Shown piece by piece: positions 36,314 through 44,582 of a DNA stretch of 64,000 nucleotides; position 1 is the stretch's first letter; each line of letters begins with the position of its first letter. Under the pieces are notes generated by a model that saw only the letters and a list, made by a program, of their open reading frames with translations, searched no databases and had not been told where the DNA came from. Both the position numbers and the translations under genes were made by a program. The stretch spans positions 4,616,450 through 4,680,449 of the forward strand of contig NC_014962.1 in assembly GCF_000186345.1 (NCBI RefSeq), written 5' to 3'. The DNA is from Isosphaera pallida ATCC 43644. GTDB lineage: Bacteria; Planctomycetota; Planctomycetia; Isosphaerales; Isosphaeraceae.

Positions 36314-38455
36314 TTAGCCGGACCAGAAGGTGCGCAGCAGATCTTGGCCGATTGCAAAGACCATCAACAAGAGAACCAGGGTGATTCCCACCCGCTCGGT
36401 CAGACCCACCAGAACCGGAGGCAATGGGCGTCCCCGCGCTTTTTCGCCCAGCAACAGCAACAGGCGTCCGCCGTCCAGCGGCGTGATCGGCAGGAGGTTC
36501 ACCACAGCGAGGTTGATGCTCAAAATCCCGAGAAAGCGCAGGAATTCCACCCAACCCTGACTAATGAACCGGGTGCCGACGTCGAAGATGCCAATTGGTC
36601 CGCTGAGGGCTTTGGTACTAACGCGACCCTGGATCATTCGAAGGATGGTGGCGTAAATATTCAGGATGCTCTGCCAGGTTTCTTCCAGCCCGCGGCGGAT
36701 GGCCGAGACAGGGCTCATGGCGGGGAGGCGGCGAGTCAACGGGTTGAAGAGGAGGCCGCGTTCGACGGTGAACCAGCCGGCGACTGGTTGAGCGGTCAGT
36801 TCCAGGGGTTGGTCGCGGCCCCGGACGCGCAGTTCGAAGGGGGCTTCAGGCAGGGTTTGGAGCATGTCGAAGAAGCCGCCGAAGCCGTCGGGACCAAGTT
36901 GGTCGTCGGATTCCCAAAAGGTGAAGTCGATCGGTTGGGGGGCGGCTTTGGAGTCGCCTTCGCTGGCGGAGGTGTCGCGGAGGGTGGCACCGCTGAGCAC
37001 GTCGCCGGGTTTGATCCCCGCGCGATCGGCGGGGCTGTTAGGTTGGACGGAGGCCACGATAGGTTCGATGATCATGCTGAGACCGAGGGCGGCCACGTCG
37101 ATGTCGCGTTGACCGGCCAGCGCGCGACGGAAGCCGGACCAGGCCAGGTCGGGTCGCGCTGTGACCTCCAAGCGTTGCTCCCCGCGTTGGAGTTCTAAGC
37201 GAACAGGGATGCCTTGAACGGCGGCGGTCATCATCCTATCGGACAACCGAAGGGGGTCGAAGTCGCGGGATAGCGCAGCGTCGGCGGTTTCGGGGTTAGA
37301 GGGGGTGGTGGAGACTGCGATGATTCGGTCGCCCGGTTGGATACCGGCGAGGTCGGCGGGGCCGCCGCCGCGCACCGCAGTGACGGGCCCCGCGGTCAAT
37401 CGAAGACCGGGATCGACCACCCGGTTGGGCGGCAGCAGCACGGTCAAGCGGGGGGCAGGTGTTGCGGAGTCGGACGAGTCGGCCTGACGGGCTTCCAGAA
37501 CCAACTCCAGCGGTCGATCGCGGAATTCGGTGAGAATTCGTTCGAACTCGGGCATGGTGCCGACCACTCGCCGGGGACCGCCCGGCACGCCGACTTCGAC
37601 GATGCGATCGCCCGAGACGAAGGGTTGGTCGCGTTGGGCCAGGCTGGGGTCGCGTTGGATGATCGTGGCGGGGCCAATCAGGCCCGCCGGAGCCAGAAAC
37701 GGCGGGACCGGTTTGCCTTGGAGCCGGACCTCTGCGAGCTCCAGGTCGGAAATCGAGGTGATGCCGATCATCGGGGTCATGTCGCCGGGTCGGACTCGCC
37801 GCGGTTCCAGGTTCATGATCAGCGGGTCGTCTTGGCCGGGACGCTTGACGTGCAGCTTGACGGTTTCGCCCGCGCCGCTGAGGGCCACCACCATCCGCAT
37901 GCGGTCGAAGTCGAGGTCACTGGTGATGGCATTGACCGCCACGATCTCGTCGCCGGACCGCAGACCCGCGGTGTAAGCGGGGGTGTTGGGCAGCACATCG
38001 CCGACGATCGCTGGAGCCGTCATCAACGCGCCAGAGCCGTACAACACGGCGAAGCAAGCCAAACCAAAGAGGATGTTCATTAAAACGCCCGCGACCATGA
38101 TTGCCATGCGGGCGTTGACGGTTTGATTGGGGAAGGAGCGGGGATCGTTGGCCACGGACTCCGCTTCGGTCTGGGTCTCGGGCCGCGCGCTGCCTTGAGT
38201 GCCGAACCGGGTGGGGGAGCCTGCGGGCGGCCCCTCTTCGTTGAGCATCGCCACATAGCCGCCCAGGGGAATCCAGCCCAGTACGTAGGCGGTCTCCCCC
38301 TTCTGGAATTGGAAAATGGGTGGACCAAAGCCGATCGAGAACTTCTCGACTTTGACGTTGTACCACTTCGCAACCGCGAAGTGGCCGAGCTCATGGATGA
38401 AGATCAGAAAACCGATCCCCAAGATTACGCCGACGACGTTGATGAAACTATCCAC
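36314..38455 (-). CDS. rseP: RseP-like site-2 protease with expanded PDZ region
   Basis: About 713 residues against 450 in E. coli. The start is taken as the GTG ending at 38455, which gives residue 1 just before the first membrane helix. The zinc motif is IFIHELGHF (H21, E22, H25), and the third motif is NLLPITPLDGGRL near residue 653. Between them lie three or four PDZ-like segments (DVLPNTPAYTAGLRSGDEIV, GGGPADLAGIQPGDRII, VQPNSPADRAGIKPGDVL). The protein should cleave transmembrane proteins such as anti-sigma factors. It overlaps the 3' end of dxr by about 31 nt, so the two are co-transcribed, in the common bacterial dxr-rseP order. Confidence 0.9.
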   Translation of the reverse strand: MDSFINVVGVILGIGFLIFIHELGHFAVAKWYNVKVEKFSIGFGPPIFQFQKGETAYVLGWIPLGGYVAMLNEEGPPAGSPTRFGTQGSARPETQTEAESVANDPRSFPNQTVNARMAIMVAGVLMNILFGLACFAVLYGSGALMTAPAIVGDVLPNTPAYTAGLRSGDEIVAVNAITSDLDFDRMRMVVALSGAGETVKLHVKRPGQDDPLIMNLEPRRVRPGDMTPMIGITSISDLELAEVRLQGKPVPPFLAPAGLIGPATIIQRDPSLAQRDQPFVSGDRIVEVGVPGGPRRVVGTMPEFERILTEFRDRPLELVLEARQADSSDSATPAPRLTVLLPPNRVVDPGLRLTAGPVTAVRGGGPADLAGIQPGDRIIAVSTTPSNPETADAALSRDFDPLRLSDRMMTAAVQGIPVRLELQRGEQRLEVTARPDLAWSGFRRALAGQRDIDVAALGLSMIIEPIVASVQPNSPADRAGIKPGDVLSGATLRDTSASEGDSKAAPQPIDFTFWESDDQLGPDGFGGFFDMLQTLPEAPFELRVRGRDQPLELTAQPVAGWFTVERGLLFNPLTRRLPAMSPVSAIRRGLEETWQSILNIYATILRMIQGRVSTKALSGPIGIFDVGTRFISQGWVEFLRFLGILSINLAVVNLLPITPLDGGRLLLLLGEKARGRPLPPVLVGLTERVGITLVLLLMVFAIGQDLLRTFWSG

Positions 38456-39762
38456 TTGCGCAGTACCTCGTTGCGGGCCCAGGCATCGACTTCCCACAAG
38501 CGATCGAGGCTGGGTTGGGGATCGTAGGGATGGTGGTCCAAAACCGCGCTCAGCGCGCGGGGAATGTCGTTGAAGCCGATCGTTCCTTCCAGGAACAGGC
38601 TCACGGCTGCCTCGTTCGCGGCGTTGAGCGCTGCGGGGGCGGTGCCGCCATCGCGTAGCGCCCGCAGCCCCAGGTCCAGGCAGGGGAAGGCCTCACGGTC
38701 GGGCGGCTCGAAGGTCCAGGTGGTCGCCTGGGTCCAGTCGATCGAGCGGCAGGGGCCTTCCCAGCGTCTGGGGTGGCTTAGCGCGTACTGGATCGGCAGC
38801 TTCATGTCGGGAGGGGAAAGTTGGGCTAGGGTCGAGCCGTCGCGGAACTCGACCATCGAGTGAACGACGCTCTGGGGATGCACCACGACGTCGATTTGTT
38901 CGGGGGCCAGGTCGAAGAGCCAGCGGGCTTCGATGACCTCCAAGGCTTTGTTCATCAAGGTGGCGGAGTCGATGGTGATCTTGGGGCCCATTGCCCAGGT
39001 GGGATGGCGGAGGGCTTCGGCGGGGGTCACCCGGGCCAGCGAGGCGGCCGAGCGACCCCGGAATGGACCGCCCGAGGCGGTCAGGATCACTCGTTTGACC
39101 TCGCTGGTGTCTCCCGAGGCCAACGCCTGGAAAATGGCCGAATGTTCGCTGTCCACCGGCAGCAGGGTCGCCCCGGTACGGCGCGCGAGGTCGGTCAACA
39201 GTGCCCCAGCGACGACCAGGGATTCCTTGTTGGCCAGACCGACGAGTTTACCCGCGGCCACCGCCGCCCAGGTTGCGCGAAGACCGGCGGCTCCTACGAT
39301 CGCTGAAATAACTCGATCCGCCTGGGGGTGGGCCGCGAGGTTGGCCACCGCCTCGGGACCGGCCTGAATTTCCAGGTCGCGCCCGGGAAAGGGTCCCCCT
39401 TCGGTTCGCAGCGCGTCCTCTAGACGTTGGGCCGCCTGAGCATCATGCATCGCCACGATTCGGGGCCGGTGTTCACGGACTTGGCGGGCCGCCTCGGCCC
39501 AGTTACCACCCGCCGCCAGGCCCAGCAACTCGAACCGACGGTCGCGCTGCGCGTCGTGACTCAACACCTCCAGGGTGCTGCGGCCAATCGAGCCGGTGGA
39601 ACCCAAAATCACCACCCGGATGGGACAAGTCGGCGGTTCGTCCTCCCGTCGGGTTCTGGTTCCGTGGGGCTGGGATCGAGGGCGACAGGCGGGTTCCTCC
39701 AACGCGGCGCGATCCCTCGCGGAACCCTTGGGGTCGGAATCCGCCCGGCGCTCAACGGTCAT
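38425..39762 (-). CDS. dxr: 1-deoxy-D-xylulose 5-phosphate reductoisomerase
   Basis: About 445 residues from the ATG ending at 39762. It converts DXP to MEP with NADPH in the non-mevalonate isoprenoid pathway. NADPH site: VVILGSTGSIGRSTLEVL. Metal and substrate landmarks: GLANKESLVVAGALL, LLPVDSEHSAIFQAL, LTASGGPF, PTWAMGPKITIDSATLMNKA (continuing LEVIEARWLF) and LNAANEAAV. An extra 45-residue hydrophilic N-terminus precedes the domain. All catalytic residues I can identify are kept. It overlaps rseP by about 31 nt. Confidence 0.95.
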   Translation of the reverse strand: MTVERRADSDPKGSARDRAALEEPACRPRSQPHGTRTRREDEPPTCPIRVVILGSTGSIGRSTLEVLSHDAQRDRRFELLGLAAGGNWAEAARQVREHRPRIVAMHDAQAAQRLEDALRTEGGPFPGRDLEIQAGPEAVANLAAHPQADRVISAIVGAAGLRATWAAVAAGKLVGLANKESLVVAGALLTDLARRTGATLLPVDSEHSAIFQALASGDTSEVKRVILTASGGPFRGRSAASLARVTPAEALRHPTWAMGPKITIDSATLMNKALEVIEARWLFDLAPEQIDVVVHPQSVVHSMVEFRDGSTLAQLSPPDMKLPIQYALSHPRRWEGPCRSIDWTQATTWTFEPPDREAFPCLDLGLRALRDGGTAPAALNAANEAAVSLFLEGTIGFNDIPRALSAVLDHHPYDPQPSLDRLWEVDAWARNEVLRKWIVSSTSSA

Positions 39763-40062
39763 CAGGAACGATCCCACACGCGAGAGAGAAAAAGCCAAAC
39801 CGAGCTGGTCGAAATCGAGCCAAACAATCCAGAGCGACCGCGGAACCGCCGCCTTACATGACGGCGATCCTTTTCGCCGTCAAACCGCTTCGCCGACTCG
39901 ACCAGACCAAAAGATCAATGCGGCCTCCCCAGTGTAGGTGACGCTTTGGACTCCGACAACCTCTCTGATAGCCCGGAGTTACCTGCTCGGAGATTCCGCG
40001 CCACAATCGAACCACCTGGCTTCCCGCGTGTGGATCTGCTTCGTTTTCCGCTTCGTTTCAGT
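39763..40062. other. Intergenic region between dxr and the sugar transferase
   Basis: About 300 bp, on the upstream side of dxr and downstream of the glycan locus. It probably holds the dxr-rseP promoter. No structure or gene was seen. Confidence 0.45.
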
Positions 40063-41007
40063 TCAGTTCGATGCGTGGACTTGTTGGCCAGCAGTAGGTC
40101 GCCGGCGCAGATGATCTGGCAAGTCCGGCACAGTCAAACCCAGCCAACGACGAATTCGGGATTCGTCGATCTTGCAGATTCCCAAAAGGGTGGCCACTAT
40201 CAACTTGAGGTCGTGAGTCAATCCAATCCGCTCAATGTAGTGCAGATCGTAGATCAGTTTGCGACGTACATCGTCGAGTTCCACGTCGGGAGGCAACGAG
40301 ATTTGCGCCAATCCGGTGATGCCGGGCGGGACCGCCATGCGGGCGCGATAACCGGCAATCTTAGGAGCGATTTGTTCAACAATCTCGGGACGCTCCGGGC
40401 GAGGACCCACCAGGCTCATTTCGCCGCGCAACACGTTGAACAGTTGGGGCAGCTCGTCCAAGTGGGATTTCCGCAGAAACATTCCTAACCGCGTGATCCG
40501 CGGATCACGCGGTTGGCACCAAACGGCTCCGGTCTTCGCCTCGCTATCGTTGCGCATCGAGCGAATCTTATACATTATGAATGGGCGGCCACCTCGTCCT
40601 AAACGCACCTGTCGATACAGACCCGGACCGGGCGAGCTGATTCGCACCGCCACGATGCAGACGGCGATGAGCGGAAGGGTAATCGGGATCAGCAACAGGG
40701 CCAAGCTGAGGTCCATCACCCGTTTGACGCGTAGGACGGCTTCAGAGGGAATGTATTCTAACGCAGCGATCGGCGGCGACGTCGCGTCGAGCCCCGGCGT
40801 GGTGGAACGCAGGGAGTGGCCGTCGAGTTCGCCTTCGAACGAGGTCGATGACATAGGAGTGCCCGTGCTGAGGGAAGAAAAGGGATTCACCGACTTCTCT
40901 ACGACCACTCCGACCGTTGCGGACGGGTCGAATCGCTTCGAAGCGGGTGGCTCCAGGGAGGTGGGGTCCAATCCAGGTGGCAATTCGCCGGCAAGATCAA
41001 CTTCCAA
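40063..41007 (-). CDS. Polyprenyl-phosphate sugar phosphotransferase (bacterial sugar transferase)
   Basis: 314 residues. A TTG start ending at 41007 has AAGAGG upstream; an ATG ending at 40854 would remove 51 residues and lacks a site. One membrane segment (VMDLSLALLLIPITLPLIAV) precedes the catalytic domain with FIMYKIRSMRNDSE, RLGMFLRKSHLDELPQLFNV, RGEMSLVGPRPERPEIV and RMAVPPGITGLAQISLP. These are the conserved blocks of WbaP/ExoY/EpsL-type enzymes, which move a sugar-1-phosphate onto undecaprenyl phosphate to start an exopolysaccharide unit. The variable N-terminal part is long and hydrophilic. It is the last gene of the glycan locus in transcription order. Confidence 0.92.
   Translation of the reverse strand: MEVDLAGELPPGLDPTSLEPPASKRFDPSATVGVVVEKSVNPFSSLSTGTPMSSTSFEGELDGHSLRSTTPGLDATSPPIAALEYIPSEAVLRVKRVMDLSLALLLIPITLPLIAVCIVAVRISSPGPGLYRQVRLGRGGRPFIMYKIRSMRNDSEAKTGAVWCQPRDPRITRLGMFLRKSHLDELPQLFNVLRGEMSLVGPRPERPEIVEQIAPKIAGYRARMAVPPGITGLAQISLPPDVELDDVRRKLIYDLHYIERIGLTHDLKLIVATLLGICKIDESRIRRWLGLTVPDLPDHLRRRPTAGQQVHASN
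40487..40514. other. Perfect 28-bp palindrome inside the sugar transferase gene
   Basis: The half-site AACCGCGTGATCCG is followed directly by its exact reverse complement, centred between 40500 and 40501. It spans codons for the conserved DPRITRLG segment. The palindrome has no loop, so it could be a protein-binding site or a cruciform. Confidence 0.8.
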
Positions 41008-41124
41008 TGGGTCGAGCCTCTTCCGATTTCAGTTCGGCGTAAAAAGGGATGCGACTTGGAAGTAAGACCGAAGAGAGTGTCATTCATTGGATCTGTTGGA
41101 ATCGGGGCAAGCCCAGCGCTTCGG

Positions 41125-42372
41125 TTACCTGAACGGAGCGGAACTTGAAGGAGCAGAGCTTGGACTCGCCGCCGCCTCGCAAGACCGGCCACTCAACGAC
41201 GATTTCGGTTTGGGCTCGCCGCGACCATTCCAAACCAATCCATGATCCCTCATCGGCTCCACAGGTCCCTCCCAGCCCGCCTCCGCGGCGGAAATCAGGT
41301 TGACCATCTCTCGAGTCGTGACGTAGTGATAGCGAAACCCGGAATCCTCCGCGGCCCGACGGGACAGCTCCTCGTGGAACCGCACCATCGGATCACCCAA
41401 CAGCATGTCGATGTTGCGCGGGTTGGCCCCGTGGGTGTGCAACTTGACGAAAATCCAGTCAGGTCGTCCTTGAACCCCAATCCGTGCCGAAATCCAGCGG
41501 TCCAAACGGACCCCTGTGGGAACTTGGTTGCCCTGAAGGTTGGAGTTCTCCAACCGCGGCAACACCCCCCACTTCCGGTTGGACCAATCAAGCAACAATG
41601 GACCTTGCACTATCAACAGCGAACGATCATGACCCGGTGTCGGAAAGTCCCAGGATCGTCTTCGCGCCCGCAACCGCTCTCCTCGATCGTGTGACTTGGG
41701 ACGATCAGGGTCGTCCCAGGCGCGATAGATCGCGTTGAGCATGCGGGTTTGCGTGGGACTCGGCGCAGAGGGGAGTGTGAAGTCACCATAGCACCCAGTT
41801 TCCCGAAGAATGTCGAGTTCGTTGTTGATTCCGCAAAACCGACCATCAGGACGGGAATTATCTAGCGCCCAGTTGCCGTGGACGAATCCGTAGGCGAGTT
41901 GGCCGTCGGGTCGTCGGGCGAGTTGGCTGTGGCGATGGGCGTAGAGATCGCGGGCTTCAAGAAGGGTACGGCGTAAATTTTCCGGCGTGTCGCCATCGTG
42001 GTGCAAATGCAGTTCGACCTCGCCGAACCCCGCCTGGCAAAGTTCGGCCAGGCCATCGAGTTCGCGGGGGTCGTACATCTCGATGGGGTGGAAGAAGGTG
42101 TGGCGGGGTGGGCGGCCGTCGCAGTCTTTGAAACCACCGAAGAGTCGAGGATAGTCTCGGACCCAGCGTTCAACCCGTTTGAGGGCGGTGGTCTGATCGA
42201 CCCCGCCGTTTTGAGGCTCGTAGTGATCGGCGATCGCCAAAATGACGCTCAAAGGAGAAGGAAGGGGGCGTCCCCAACGACGGATGAGGCCATCGATCAC
42301 GTAGAAAGGCAGCCACGACGCCAGATGACGGCGTTGCCACAGCGTGTTCCATCCGTCCAGAGGCCGCCTCAT
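41125..42372 (-). CDS. Polysaccharide-deacetylase-like protein of a glycan locus
   Basis: About 415 residues from the ATG ending at 42372, with GGAG upstream. No membrane segment is obvious. His- and Asp-rich motifs are spaced as in metal-dependent carbohydrate esterases: IADHYEPQNG, RHTFFHPIEMY, VELHLHHDGDTPENL, AYGFVHGNWALDNS and VKLHTHGANP. I recognise this type as an uncharacterised family found beside sugar transferases and GT2 enzymes in exopolysaccharide loci. A deacetylase-type fold is inferred, not shown. Its place between the GT2 enzyme and the sugar transferase supports a glycan-modifying job. Confidence 0.7.
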   Translation of the reverse strand: MRRPLDGWNTLWQRRHLASWLPFYVIDGLIRRWGRPLPSPLSVILAIADHYEPQNGGVDQTTALKRVERWVRDYPRLFGGFKDCDGRPPRHTFFHPIEMYDPRELDGLAELCQAGFGEVELHLHHDGDTPENLRRTLLEARDLYAHRHSQLARRPDGQLAYGFVHGNWALDNSRPDGRFCGINNELDILRETGCYGDFTLPSAPSPTQTRMLNAIYRAWDDPDRPKSHDRGERLRARRRSWDFPTPGHDRSLLIVQGPLLLDWSNRKWGVLPRLENSNLQGNQVPTGVRLDRWISARIGVQGRPDWIFVKLHTHGANPRNIDMLLGDPMVRFHEELSRRAAEDSGFRYHYVTTREMVNLISAAEAGWEGPVEPMRDHGLVWNGRGEPKPKSSLSGRSCEAAASPSSAPSSSAPFR

Positions 42373-42562
42373 TGCCAAATCCAAACTCCGTTTCGACGTG
42401 GGGTCGGTCTCAACCAAACGCGCGGGGAGGCCGCACGGAGGGGAGCCTCTCGATTCTCGAGAACACAGCAACGCTGCGCCAGCCGTGCTTTTGACTTGAC
42501 GCGGGGTGGCGTGTGTTCCACTTGCTCTCGAATACTATGGATACCATATCGCGACGAAACCC

Positions 42563-43882
42563 TCACTTGGTTTCTTGTTGAGTTTCTGCCAAGGAGCGCT
42601 GGGTGGGAGTCCAAGTGCCGGCTTGGATGCCACGGATCCACCGTCCGAAACCGACCAGGAGGGCGAGGTTCATCGCTACGAACAGGGTCGCTAAGCGGGC
42701 GGGTTTGAGCCAACGCGGGCGGTTGGGCAGCCAGGCACCCAAAACCGCCAGACCATAGAACCCTCCTTGAATCGCCAGGGTGACGCCGAAGGGGGATGAA
42801 AGGTCCCGCGCGGCTAGCGGAAGGTTGGCCACCAGGGCGGCGATGAGACCGAATGGAGTCAGCCATCGCGCGACTTTATGGGCCAGGAAGCACCAGGCAG
42901 TCCAACCGTGGCGGGGGTGGATCAGGCCGACGAGCCACGCCAGGCTTTGAAAGCCACCGGCTCCGATGCGGGCGCGGCGGCGGAATTCGCTGGTCAGGTT
43001 GGGTGGTGTTTCCTCTATGGCGATCGCCTCGGGGTCGTACCAAATCAACCGCCGAGTTTCGAGTTTAGAGATGAGGGGGATCACGAAGTCGTCCACGATC
43101 GTTTCGGCGGGGATCGCCCGGTAGTCCGCTTTTCTCATGGCGTAGATTGCGCCGTTGGCCCCTAAAAGGGCCCCCAGCCGTCCTTCGGCGGTTTTGATCG
43201 CGGTTTCGTATCGCCAGTAGAGGCTGTCGAGGTTGCGTCCCGTGACCGAATCGACCAGGATCAGTTTGCCGCAGACCGTACCGATCGACTTGTCGGCGAA
43301 CCAGCGGATCAGGCGGCGGGCAGCCTGGGGTTGGTAAAAGGTGTTGGCGTCGCTGAACAGGATGAAGTCAATGTCCTCAGGAAGCGCGGCGACCGCGTCG
43401 TTGAGATTGGCCGCCTTGCCCCGTCTTGGAAACCCTGCTCGCAGTTGGATACGGTGGGGCCCCCACCGTCTCTGGTAATCCGCCACGATCTCGTTGGTGC
43501 CGTCGGTCGAGCCGTCGGAGGCCACCACGATCAGCAGACGGTCGGGTGGGTAGTCGGTCGCTAGCGCGTTGTCCAGGCGGGCGGCGATGGTGCCCTGTTC
43601 GTTATGGGCGGCAATCACCAGCGCGAGTTTGGGAGGGGGGTCGGGAAAGGGGATGGTTGTGCGGCGAACAGTCTTCGCGTCGCCGGCGTCGTCAAACGCC
43701 AAAGGCGTCCAGGTGGTCATGCGGGCGGCCGTCAGCACAATCAGCGGGTGAATCAGATAACTGACCGTCGGCAGCCCCAGACCACCGACCATCATCGCCA
43801 GGGCGATGGTCTCCAGAATGGTTCCCCCCCAAATTGACGCAAGCAGGGTGATCCCACCCGAAAGGGGCAAAGAAGGAGTCAT
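42563..43882 (-). CDS. Membrane glycosyltransferase, family 2
   Basis: About 439 residues; the ATG overlaps the preceding gene's stop by 4 nt (ATGA at 43879-43882). An N-terminal helix is followed by a GT-A domain: LALVIAAHNEQGTIAARLDN, IVVASDGSTDGTNEI, a DxD-like FILFSDANTFY, ALLGANGAIYAMRK and RRRARIGAGGFQSL near the end of the domain. Four more hydrophobic segments close the protein. This is the processive or membrane GT2 layout (as in poly-sugar synthases), without a PilZ domain. It probably adds or polymerises sugars of the locus product at the inner membrane. Confidence 0.9.
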   Translation of the reverse strand: MTPSLPLSGGITLLASIWGGTILETIALAMMVGGLGLPTVSYLIHPLIVLTAARMTTWTPLAFDDAGDAKTVRRTTIPFPDPPPKLALVIAAHNEQGTIAARLDNALATDYPPDRLLIVVASDGSTDGTNEIVADYQRRWGPHRIQLRAGFPRRGKAANLNDAVAALPEDIDFILFSDANTFYQPQAARRLIRWFADKSIGTVCGKLILVDSVTGRNLDSLYWRYETAIKTAEGRLGALLGANGAIYAMRKADYRAIPAETIVDDFVIPLISKLETRRLIWYDPEAIAIEETPPNLTSEFRRRARIGAGGFQSLAWLVGLIHPRHGWTAWCFLAHKVARWLTPFGLIAALVANLPLAARDLSSPFGVTLAIQGGFYGLAVLGAWLPNRPRWLKPARLATLFVAMNLALLVGFGRWIRGIQAGTWTPTQRSLAETQQETK

Positions 43883-44424
43883 AAGTCGGCCCACTCTGCG
43901 TCGGCCTCCTCCGCGGAGCGTTGGCGGACCACGCGGGCCGGAATGCCGACCGCCGTGGCGTAGGCGGGCACGTCGTGAAGCACCACCGCGTTGGCTCCGA
44001 TCCGGGCGTGGTCGCCAATGGTCACCGCCCCCAGCACCTTGCAGCCCGCCCCGAGGAACACCCCGTTGCCCAACACCGGCGAGCGTCGCTTTTCTGCTCC
44101 AATCGTCACTTGATGCTCAATATGAATGTCCTGACCGCCCCGAGTCGCGCCATTGATCACGATGCCTTGCGAATGAATGAACACGAGTCCAGGACCAAAC
44201 TCAGCTCCTCGACCGATGATGCATTGACCAATCATAACATTGAGTTTATTGAAGATCATTTCGAGCGGCGTGAGCCGCCAGGCCCGACTCTGTTGCATAG
44301 CGCGATACAAAATCATGGCGGCGGTGCCGTCGGTCAACAGGGTCTTGATGAGGTTAGGCCAATGGTCGTCGCCGTAACACCACTTGGCCTTATTGCGGAG
44401 GTCGCGTCCCAGGTGCTTGAGCAT
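43879..44424 (-). CDS. Hexapeptide-repeat O-acetyltransferase, serine acetyltransferase-like
   Basis: About 181 residues from the ATG ending at 44424. A TTG ending at 44586 would overlap the upstream gene's stop codon but adds 54 unlikely residues. The left-handed beta-helix repeats are readable in CIIGRGAEFGPGLVFIHSQG, IVINGATRGGQDIHIEHQVT, PVLGNGVFLGAGCKVLGAVT and IGDHARIGANAVVLHDVPAY. The fold matches CysE-type acetyltransferases. In this context it more likely acetylates a sugar of the glycan than serine. It overlaps the GT2 gene by 4 nt. Confidence 0.85.
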   Translation of the reverse strand: MLKHLGRDLRNKAKWCYGDDHWPNLIKTLLTDGTAAMILYRAMQQSRAWRLTPLEMIFNKLNVMIGQCIIGRGAEFGPGLVFIHSQGIVINGATRGGQDIHIEHQVTIGAEKRRSPVLGNGVFLGAGCKVLGAVTIGDHARIGANAVVLHDVPAYATAVGIPARVVRQRSAEEADAEWADL

Positions 44425-44582
44425 GGGCGTGTCACCGCGTTCTTGCTGAATCGTGGTCGGAGGTCGTCGAGGGGACTTCAGGCCAATCTCTTTCGATTCG
44501 AGATCGCCAATTTCTTTCGCCCTAGGTGGCGTGGCGTGACATGAGAGAACATGGCGCCACGTTTGGTTTGCTGAGGGGACGA

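Noticed and set aside
36293-37198. 301-codon plus-strand open frame
   Set aside because: Antisense to rseP; the rseP frame has the zinc and LDG motifs.
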